DNA from: Candidatus Tectimicrobiota bacterium
Lineage (GTDB): Bacteria > UBA8248
DNA length: 6,005 nucleotides
Direction: 5' to 3'
Assembly (NCBI GenBank): GCA_016184445.1
Contig: JACPCT010000141.1
Span: 1 to 6,005, forward strand
The translations under genes and the position numbers were made by a program. Positions 1-5,064 of this stretch are shown here, piece after piece; position 1 is the first letter of the stretch, and each line of letters starts with the position of its first letter. The notes beneath the pieces were generated by a model that saw only the letters and a program-made list of their open reading frames with translations, ran no database searches and was not told the origin of the DNA.

Positions 1-514
1 GGCGGGGCCAGCCCTTGCCGCGGAGCTCCCGCTCGCCGCGCCCGTAGCCCGTCAGCAGCAGGATGGAGCGGCAGCCCGCCGCCCAGCCGGCCTGGAGGTC
101 GGAATACTTGTCCCCCAGCATGAAGGAGCGGGAGAGGTCTACCCCGTGCTCCTCGGCCGCCTTGAGCAGCATGCCGGGATGGGGCTTTCGCATCGGGCAG
201 TCCTTCCTGTAGGCGGGCTCGTCCGAGTCGGGGAGGTGGGGGCAGTAGTAGACGGCATCCAGCCTCGCCCCCCCGCGGGCCAACTCCTGCTGGAGCTTCT
301 CGTGCACCTTCCCGATCATCCATTCCGGGAAATACTTGCGCGCCACCCCGGCCTGGTTGGTGGCCAGGATGGCCAGCCAGCCCGCCTCGTTGACCTGGCG
401 CACCGCGGCCGCCGCGCGCGGGAGGAGCTTCAGCTGGTCGAGGTGGGTCACGTAGCCCACGTCCACGTTCAGCGTCCCGTCCCGATCGAAGAAGACCGCA
501 GGCCTGCCGCTCAC
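1..514 (-). CDS. gmhB: D-glycero-D-manno-heptose 1,7-bisphosphate 7-phosphatase (partial, C-terminus off the window)
   Basis: This HAD-superfamily phosphatase should remove the 7-phosphate of heptose bisphosphate in the cytosol, a step toward ADP-heptose for the LPS inner core. 171 codons are visible; the family is usually about 180-190 residues, so only a short C-terminal tail is missing. HAD motif I is FFDRDGTLN (residues 8-16, with D10 as the expected nucleophile and D12 as acid/base). Motif II is TNQAG (52-56). The loop CPH (91-93) ... C106-P-M-R-K-P is the GmhB zinc loop, and GDKYSD (134-139) is motif IV. The GTG start at 514-512 overlaps the waaF stop by four bases (GTGA), follows a G-rich stretch, and places motif I at the normal distance from the N-terminus. 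The histidinol-phosphate phosphatase domain of HisB is related, but the heptosyltransferase partner favours GmhB. One oddity is that E. coli GmhB binds zinc through Cys-x-His ... Cys-x-Cys, and here the last position is Met108. Confidence 0.93.
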   Translation of the reverse strand, partial: MSGRPAVFFDRDGTLNVDVGYVTHLDQLKLLPRAAAAVRQVNEAGWLAILATNQAGVARKYFPEWMIGKVHEKLQQELARGGARLDAVYYCPHLPDSDEPAYRKDCPMRKPHPGMLLKAAEEHGVDLSRSFMLGDKYSDLQAGWAAGCRSILLLTGYGRGERELRGKGWPR

Positions 515-1599
515 CGATCCCCATCCCCCCGCGCCGGAAATCCGGGCCGGTTCCGCTCCGCCAACAGCGACATAACCTCCGCCGCCACCCGCTCCGCCCC
601 GATCTCCCGCATGCAGCGGTGGTGCCCCAGCGGGCAGGTGCGCTCGAAGCAGGGGCTGCACTCCAGCTCCTGCCGGATCAGCCGGTGATGCCGGCTCCGG
701 GGGGCCGTCCGCCGGGGGTCCGTGGGCCCGAAGAGCGCGACCGTCGGCGTCCCGACCAGCGCGGCCACGTGGAGGGGGCCGGTGTCGCCCGCCACGAGGA
801 CGCCCACCCGCTCCAGCAGGGCGGGGAGCATCTTCAAGTCGTCCCGCCCGGCGAGGCTGACGGCGGCGCCCCCCGCTTCCCGGCACACCCTCCCGGCCAT
901 CTCCCGCTCGCCCGCCCCCCCGAGGACCACGACCCGGGCGCCGGCCTCCCGCGCCAGCCGCCTGGCCAGCGAGGCGAACTCCTCGGGCGGCCAAGTCTTG
1001 GACTCCCCGAAGAAAGCCCCGGGGTGAAGGCCCACGACAGGCCGCGAGTCCGCCCCACAGGCCTCCGCCAGAAGGCGCTCCGCCGCGCGCGCGTCCTCCG
1101 CCCGCACCGGGAGCCGGGCCTCACGGAAGGCCGGCCGGACCCCCGCCCCCTCCAGGATCCCCAGATAATAATCCACCAGATGGGGAGGCGGGGATTCCGG
1201 CGGAGGCGGCACCACGTGGGAGAGAAGCCATCCGCGCCCCTCCGTGGCGTAGCCCACCCGCCGCCGCCCGCCGATCCACCGGGCCAGAAGGGCGGCGCGG
1301 AAACTGTTCGGGAGAAGCCACACCGCTTCGGCGCTCCCGCTCCCCAGCCGCCCGCGGAGGGACCAGGCGCCCCCCCACCGGCCCCGGGCGCCCTCCCCCC
1401 CGACGCGGTGCACGGCGTCCAGCCAGGGGTACCCCTCCAGGAGCCCCGCCGTCCAGGGGCTGGCCACCGCCCCGATGTGCGCCTCGGGAAAGGCCGCCCG
1501 CAGGGAGGCGAAGAAGGGCGCGGCCATGGCTGTATCTCCGATCCAGCTGGGCGCGAGAACGGCGTGGCGGCCCTTCTTCTCCCAAGCGGCGGAAACCAT
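511..1599 (-). CDS. waaF: ADP-heptose:LPS heptosyltransferase II
   Basis: This GT9-family glycosyltransferase (362 aa) transfers L-glycero-D-manno-heptose from ADP-heptose to the first inner-core heptose at the cytoplasmic face of the inner membrane. The N-terminal Rossmann domain opens with APSWIGDTAMA (residues 16-26), where D22 is at the position of the proposed catalytic Asp of the family. The C-terminal nucleotide-sugar domain has HPGAFFGESKTWP (192-204; K201 at the usual donor-binding Lys), VVVLGG (223-228), and GDTGPLHVAALVGTPTVALFG (271-291). A terminal cysteine-rich signature, ECSPCFERTCPLGHHRCM (313-330), with C314, C317, C322 and C329, is typical of the heptosyltransferase II subgroup and argues against WaaC. 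The ATG start is backed by an AGGAGG five bases upstream. The gene overlaps gmhB by four bases, so the two are almost certainly co-transcribed. It is divergent from lptF. The sequence looks intact and of normal length. The exact acceptor heptose is inferred from family only. Confidence 0.95.
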   Translation of the reverse strand: MVSAAWEKKGRHAVLAPSWIGDTAMAAPFFASLRAAFPEAHIGAVASPWTAGLLEGYPWLDAVHRVGGEGARGRWGGAWSLRGRLGSGSAEAVWLLPNSFRAALLARWIGGRRRVGYATEGRGWLLSHVVPPPPESPPPHLVDYYLGILEGAGVRPAFREARLPVRAEDARAAERLLAEACGADSRPVVGLHPGAFFGESKTWPPEEFASLARRLAREAGARVVVLGGAGEREMAGRVCREAGGAAVSLAGRDDLKMLPALLERVGVLVAGDTGPLHVAALVGTPTVALFGPTDPRRTAPRSRHHRLIRQELECSPCFERTCPLGHHRCMREIGAERVAAEVMSLLAERNRPGFPARGDGDR

Positions 1600-1604
1600 C
1601 GGCC

Positions 1605-1610
1605 CCTCCT
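1605..1610 (-). promoter_or_regulatory. Ribosome binding site of waaF
   Basis: On the minus strand this reads AGGAGG, a perfect Shine-Dalgarno core, with five bases to the ATG at 1599-1597. It fixes the waaF start. Confidence 0.8.
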
Positions 1611-1671
1611 GGGCGGGCCGTCACCGGGAAGGGGAAGAAGCCCGCGCCGCCCCGGAGCGCGCCCACCGGCC

Positions 1672-1700
1672 ACGCTATCAATCGGCCGGGGGAGCGTCAA
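1672..1700 (-). promoter_or_regulatory. Candidate sigma-70-type promoter for waaF-gmhB
   Basis: Read on the minus strand, a -35-like TTGACG (1700-1695, 5/6 match to TTGACA) is followed after 17 bases by a -10-like TAGCGT (1677-1672, 3/6 match to TATAAT). The -10 box lies about 73 bases upstream of the waaF start, inside the less GC-rich part of the intergenic region. The -35 box and spacing are good and the -10 box is weak, so this remains a sequence-only guess. Confidence 0.35.
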
Positions 1701-1780
1701 ACAGAGGGTTACAGGGAGGCGGCTTTGCATCCGCAGGGCGGCTCAGATAGGGTGTAGGAGGCGCCGCCGGGCCCGCCGAT

Positions 1781-1785
1781 AGGGG
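1781..1785 (+). promoter_or_regulatory. Ribosome binding site of lptF (supports the TTG start)
   Basis: AGGGG lies six bases before the TTG at 1792-1794. An in-frame TAG at 1780-1782 excludes any longer N-terminus, and no ATG or GTG lies in frame between that stop and the TTG. The TTG is therefore the only start that keeps the conserved N-terminal KKLHRYIF segment. Confidence 0.6.
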
Positions 1786-1791
1786 TATCGC

Positions 1792-3030
1792 TTGAAGAAA
1801 CTTCACCGCTACATCTTCGGCGAGGTCTTCACCTACTTCCTCCTCTGCCTGTTTCTCCTTACCTTCGTCCTGCTCCTGAACCGGATTTTCCAGCTGACCG
1901 ACCTGGTGGTGGGCAAGGGCGTCCCCTTCGGCCTGCTCGCCCGGCTCCTCCTCACCCTGATGCCCGTCCTCCTGCTGGCGGCGCTTCCGGCGGCGGCCCT
2001 CATCGCTTGCATCCTGGCCTTCAGCCGCCTCTCGAACGACAGCGAGTCCATCGCCATGACGGCGACCGGGATGAGCCTCTACTCCCAGCTCGTGCCGGTG
2101 GGCGTCCTGGGCTGCATGGCCGCCGTGGCGAGCGCCTTCCTCATGCTCTACGGGCTTTCCTGGAGCCAGCGGGTGACCGAGGCCATCACCGCCGAGATCT
2201 TCCAGACGCGGGCCGCCGCCTTCGAGATCCGCGAGCAGGTGTTCAACGACACCTTCGACGGGGTCGTCCTCTACGTCCGCAAGATCGAAGGCCGGGACCG
2301 CAAGATGCGGGGCATCCTCATCTCCGACTCCCGGGAGCCCGAAAACACCCAGGTGATCTTCGCGGAGGAGGGCATGCTGGTGAGCGACGCCGCCAGCCGC
2401 AGGCTCGTCCTCCACCTCTCCCAGGGGACCCTCCACAAGTTCGGCTCGGAACCCGGCAAGAAAACCGGGCAGGCCCCTCAGCCCGCCCCGCCCTCCGCGC
2501 GCGAGAACCCCTACCAGGTCCTGCGCTTCTCCACCTACGACCTCAACATGGACCTCACCCAGACCCTCCGGGAGACCCGCGCCTTCCGGACCAGCCTCCG
2601 CGCCCAGCCTGTCGCCGCCCTCAGGAAGCAGCTCGAGGCCCTGGAGCCCGGCACGGTCAAGTACAACGCCGTGCTGGTCGAGCTGCACAAGAAGTTCGCC
2701 ACCCCCCTCGCCTGCCTGATCCTCGCCCTCCTCGGAGCGCCCCTGGGGGTGCAGAACCGCCGGAGCGGCCGCCACGGCGGCTTCGCCCTCAGCCTCGCCG
2801 TGCTCCTCGTGTACTACCTCCTGGCCACCTTCTCGGAGGGAATGGGCGAGAGCGGAGTCCTCCCGCCCTCCCTGGCCGCCTGGGGGCCCAACGCGCTCCT
2901 GCTGGGCCTGGCGCTCTGGGCCATCCGGCGGGTGGTCCGGCGGGGGGCGGTGGACCTCTTCGGCCTGCTCGACCGCGCCCTGGAGAAAGTTCCCCTCCCC
3001 CGCAGGCTCCAGCCGAGGACGGCGGCGTGA
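1792..3030 (+). CDS. lptF: LPS export ABC transporter permease LptF
   Basis: LptF (412 aa, YjgP/YjgQ family) is one of two inner-membrane subunits of LptB2FG, which uses cytosolic ATP hydrolysis to pull LPS out of the inner membrane and hand it to LptC/LptA. The protein starts with the family's KKLHRYIFGEV at a TTG codon. Likely membrane segments are at about 12-33, 46-76 and 98-122, then 302-320, 328-347 and 363-380. The region between them (about 125-300) is the periplasmic beta-jellyroll. SESIAMTATGMS (84-95) corresponds to the cytoplasmic coupling segment that contacts LptB, and ELHKKFATPLACLILALLGAP (297-317) is the conserved start of the second membrane half. It is longer than E. coli LptF (366 aa): there is a Lys/Pro-rich insert at about 218-240 in the jellyroll and a basic cytoplasmic tail after about 380. 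It overlaps lptG by four bases. LptF and LptG are paralogues; this one is called LptF from its N-terminus, first position in the pair, and the better LptG match of its neighbour. Confidence 0.93.
   Translation: MKKLHRYIFGEVFTYFLLCLFLLTFVLLLNRIFQLTDLVVGKGVPFGLLARLLLTLMPVLLLAALPAAALIACILAFSRLSNDSESIAMTATGMSLYSQLVPVGVLGCMAAVASAFLMLYGLSWSQRVTEAITAEIFQTRAAAFEIREQVFNDTFDGVVLYVRKIEGRDRKMRGILISDSREPENTQVIFAEEGMLVSDAASRRLVLHLSQGTLHKFGSEPGKKTGQAPQPAPPSARENPYQVLRFSTYDLNMDLTQTLRETRAFRTSLRAQPVAALRKQLEALEPGTVKYNAVLVELHKKFATPLACLILALLGAPLGVQNRRSGRHGGFALSLAVLLVYYLLATFSEGMGESGVLPPSLAAWGPNALLLGLALWAIRRVVRRGAVDLFGLLDRALEKVPLPRRLQPRTAA
3015..3019 (+). promoter_or_regulatory. Ribosome binding site of lptG inside the 3' end of lptF
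   Basis: GAGGA lies seven bases before the GTG at 3027-3029, within the last lptF codons. It supports a start at this GTG; the reading frame stays open far upstream, but only as an antisense-like shadow of lptF. Confidence 0.65.
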
Positions 3031-4115
3031 GTATCCTCCGGCGCTATGTCCTGCTCCAGTTCCTCCGCCTGGCCGGGCTCTGCCAGGCGGGGGCCATCGT
3101 CATCTTCCTCATCGCCGACTTCGTCGAGAACATCGACAACCTCCTGGAGAAGAATGCCGCCTTCGTGGACGGCCTCCTGTATTTCGTCCTCAAGATCCCC
3201 CAGATGGTGTTCCTCTCCATCCCGGTCACGGTGCTCCTGGCCTCGATCCTCTGCCTCGTCCTCCTCACGCGGGGGAACGAGGTGGTCGCCATGCGCGCCT
3301 GCGGGGCCAGCATCTACCAGGTGGCCACCCCGCTTCTCGCCGCGAGCTTCGCCATCAGCCTCCTAGCCTTCGTGCTGAACGAGCGCGTCGTCCCCTACGC
3401 GAACCGGCAGGGCTACTACATCTGGCGGGTCCACATCAAGAAGATCCCGGTGGAGAACTTCACCCACAAGGACAAGCTCTGGTACCGGTCCGGGGACAAC
3501 ACCTTCTGGAACATCGCCTACTTCGACCCCGGCAGGAACGCCATGACGAAGGTGACGCTCTTCCGCCTCGACAAGAACGGCCGCCTCACCCAGCGGGTGG
3601 ACGCCGACCGGGTCGAGTGGTCCCCCGGCGAGAACCAGTGGCGGTTCCGCAACGGCGTCGTCTTCCATTTCGAGGGGGAGAACGAGATCCGCCACGAGCC
3701 CTTCGGCACGGCACACTTCGAGCTCCGCGACAGGCCCGAGGACTTCAAGAACACGGGCAAGAAACCCGAGGACATGAGCTGGCCCGAGCTCCGCCGCTAC
3801 ATCCGCTCCCTCCGGAAAAGCGGAGTGGACGCCACCCGCTACGTCGTGGACATGTGGGCGAAGCTCTCGACCCCCTTCGTGAGCTTCGTCCTCGCGCTGG
3901 TGGGGATCCCCTTCTCCCTCCGGTCCAGCCGCAGCTCGGGGGTGGCGCTGGGGGTGGCCATCGCGGTCCTGATCGGGGCGGGATATCTGGTGCTCTTCTA
4001 CGCGGGCCTCTCGCTGGGCCACGCCGGCCGGCTCCCTCCCCTGGCGGCCGCCTGGGGGCCGAACGCCCTCTTCCTGGCGGGGGGGGCCTATCTGCTGTCC
4101 CACCTGAGGAGCTGA
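3027..4115 (+). CDS. lptG: LPS export ABC transporter permease LptG
   Basis: LptG (362 aa, close to the 360 of E. coli) is the partner of LptF in LptB2FG. The GTG start overlaps the lptF stop (GTGA) and gives the typical beginning SILRRYVLLQFL. Membrane segments are likely at about 13-35, 60-82, 98-118, 277-297, 305-328 and 337-359. The region at about 120-270 is the periplasmic jellyroll, including LWYRSGDNTFWNI (151-163). The coupling segment LLTRGNEVVAMRACG (79-93) is strongly LptG-like. MSWPELRRYIRSLRKSGVD (250-268) is the segment that leads back to the membrane in this family, and LVGIPFSLRSSRSSGVALG (291-309) follows. The reading frame is open for some 1,000 bases upstream of the GTG, but that part is low-complexity Arg/Pro-rich translation over lptF and not real protein. 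The gene ends ten bases before the convergent lpxK stop. No lptB, lptA or lptC lies in this window. Confidence 0.95.
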   Translation: MSILRRYVLLQFLRLAGLCQAGAIVIFLIADFVENIDNLLEKNAAFVDGLLYFVLKIPQMVFLSIPVTVLLASILCLVLLTRGNEVVAMRACGASIYQVATPLLAASFAISLLAFVLNERVVPYANRQGYYIWRVHIKKIPVENFTHKDKLWYRSGDNTFWNIAYFDPGRNAMTKVTLFRLDKNGRLTQRVDADRVEWSPGENQWRFRNGVVFHFEGENEIRHEPFGTAHFELRDRPEDFKNTGKKPEDMSWPELRRYIRSLRKSGVDATRYVVDMWAKLSTPFVSFVLALVGIPFSLRSSRSSGVALGVAIAVLIGAGYLVLFYAGLSLGHAGRLPPLAAAWGPNALFLAGGAYLLSHLRS

Positions 4116-4117
4116 GC

Positions 4118-4127
4118 GAGGCGCCTC
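4118..4127. other. Short palindrome at the convergent lptG/lpxK junction
   Basis: GAGGCGCCTC is a perfect 10-base inverted repeat that fills most of the 10-base gap between the two stop codons and runs into the lpxK stop. It has no spare loop and no T-tract on either strand, so as an RNA hairpin it is weak. It may be part of a bidirectional stop signal, or chance in GC-rich DNA. No better terminator is visible between the convergent genes. Confidence 0.25.
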
Positions 4128-5064
4128 ACTTCTCCTTCGCCGAGGAAGCCTCCAGCGCGAGGCGGGCCAGGGCGCCGGCGCCCTCGATCTCGAGACCCAC
4201 GCGCAGCACGCGCACCGCCTCCCCGGGCAGCCAGGGAGCCAGCTTCACCGCGTCCTTCTCGGTGGTGAGCAAGAGGTCCGCCCCCGCGCGCCGGAGGCTC
4301 TCGGCCAGGCGCTCCGCCTCCAGCGGCCCATAGGCCGCGTGGTCGGGGTAGGCGTGATGGGCCGCCACCGCCACCCCCAGCCCCGCGAGCATGGCCGCGA
4401 AGCCCTCCGGCCGGGCGATCCCGCTCACGGCGACGGCGCGGACCCCCCGGAGCGCATCCGCCGAGAACGGCTCCCGGAGCGTCCCCGCCGGGAAGACCCG
4501 CCCATTCCCCCAGGGCCGCTCCCCCCGCACGAGGACCAGGTCCCACTCCCGCCGCAGGGCCAAGTGCTGGAAGCCGTCGTCGAGGACGATCACCTCCGCC
4601 CCGAACTCCCGCACGGCCCGCTCCGCCGCGTCGGACCGGACGGCGCCCGTCAGCACAGGGACCTGGGGGAAGCGCCGCGCCAGCATGGCGGCCTCATCCC
4701 CCGCCGGAGGAGAAGACAGCACGCTCCCCTTCCCGTCCCCCACCACCGTCACCCCGGCCGTGCCGCCCCGGTAGCCCCGGCTCACCACCGCGGGCCGCCT
4801 CCCCGCCTCCAGCAGACGGGAGATCACCCAGGCCACGGCCGGGGTCTTCCCCGTTCCGCCCAGGGTGAGGTTCCCGACCGAGAGCACCGGGGCCGGGACG
4901 CTTCTCGAAGGAAGGGCGCCCCTCTCGTACAAACGGCGCCGCAAGGCCATCCCCGCCCGGTAGACGGCCCCGGCGGGCGCGAGCCACCAAGCGAAGGCCC
5001 GGGCCCAGACTGGGGCACCCTCCTCCCCGTCCAGGGCCATGAGCAGCGGGTCCCGCCCCCTCAT
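4126..5064 (-). CDS. lpxK: Tetraacyldisaccharide 4'-kinase
   Basis: LpxK (312 aa; E. coli 328) phosphorylates the 4' position of the lipid A disaccharide with ATP, giving lipid IVA at the cytoplasmic face of the inner membrane. An N-terminal hydrophobic/amphipathic stretch (about 19-41) fits the family's membrane anchor. VGNLTLGGTGKTP (63-75) carries the Walker A P-loop with K73 and T74. SRGYRG (95-100), GDEAAMLARR (122-131), AVRSD (141-145), VIVLDDGFQH (158-167), the segment around WGNGRVFPAG (185-194) and TTEKDAVKL (267-275) all match family signatures. YPDHAAY (239-245) holds the Asp-His pair typical of the catalytic site, and D123 of the GDE motif is the likely second catalytic residue; both are placed by family analogy. 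The ATG overlaps the waaA stop (ATGA) and follows a GGAGGGG, so it is translated with waaA. The gene converges on lptG. It appears complete. Confidence 0.95.
   Translation of the reverse strand: MRGRDPLLMALDGEEGAPVWARAFAWWLAPAGAVYRAGMALRRRLYERGALPSRSVPAPVLSVGNLTLGGTGKTPAVAWVISRLLEAGRRPAVVSRGYRGGTAGVTVVGDGKGSVLSSPPAGDEAAMLARRFPQVPVLTGAVRSDAAERAVREFGAEVIVLDDGFQHLALRREWDLVLVRGERPWGNGRVFPAGTLREPFSADALRGVRAVAVSGIARPEGFAAMLAGLGVAVAAHHAYPDHAAYGPLEAERLAESLRRAGADLLLTTEKDAVKLAPWLPGEAVRVLRVGLEIEGAGALARLALEASSAKEK

Larger units (their letters stand above)
1600..1791. promoter_or_regulatory. Divergent intergenic region between waaF and lptF
   Basis: These 192 bases separate the start of waaF (leftward) from the start of lptF (rightward) and must hold the expression signals of both operons unless transcripts enter from outside. 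The middle part (about 1672-1750) is less GC-rich than its surroundings, as expected for promoters. A fair sigma-70-like promoter is visible for waaF. No convincing one is visible for lptF: the best I see is TTGCAT at 1725-1730 and TAGGGT at 1748-1753 with a 17-base spacer, only 3/6 matches in each box. A strong Shine-Dalgarno-like TAGGAGG at 1755-1761 has no start codon at a usable distance. I see no small gene, RNA gene or clear operator. Confidence 0.6.

Noticed and set aside
1..514. Histidinol-phosphatase (HisB N-terminal domain) as an alternative call
   Set aside because: The motifs are shared, but the gene overlaps waaF and lies in an LPS locus with no histidine gene visible, so GmhB is the better call.
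941..1341. Possible CRISPR-like or tandem repeat structure from recurring CCGCC/GGCGG motifs
   Set aside because: The recurrences are irregular GC-rich codon strings inside waaF, with no constant spacing or repeated unit.
1725..1753. Possible lptF promoter, TTGCAT with 17 bases to TAGGGT
   Set aside because: Each box has only 3 of 6 consensus matches, which is expected by chance in a region of this size.
619..1782. Plus-strand open frames of up to 387 codons opposite waaF
   Set aside because: Pro/Arg/Gly-rich translation with no recognisable domain; waaF on the minus strand carries all the conserved motifs.
1678..2775. Long minus-strand open frame (365 codons) antisense to lptF
   Set aside because: Its translation is low-complexity Gly/Glu/Ala/Arg-rich with no family motif, while the plus strand encodes a clear LptF. 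It is a codon-position shadow in GC-rich DNA.
2007..3026. Upstream extension of the lptG frame by 340 codons
   Set aside because: The extension is Arg/Pro-rich nonsense over lptF. The family N-terminus begins at the GTG at 3027, which has its own ribosome binding site.
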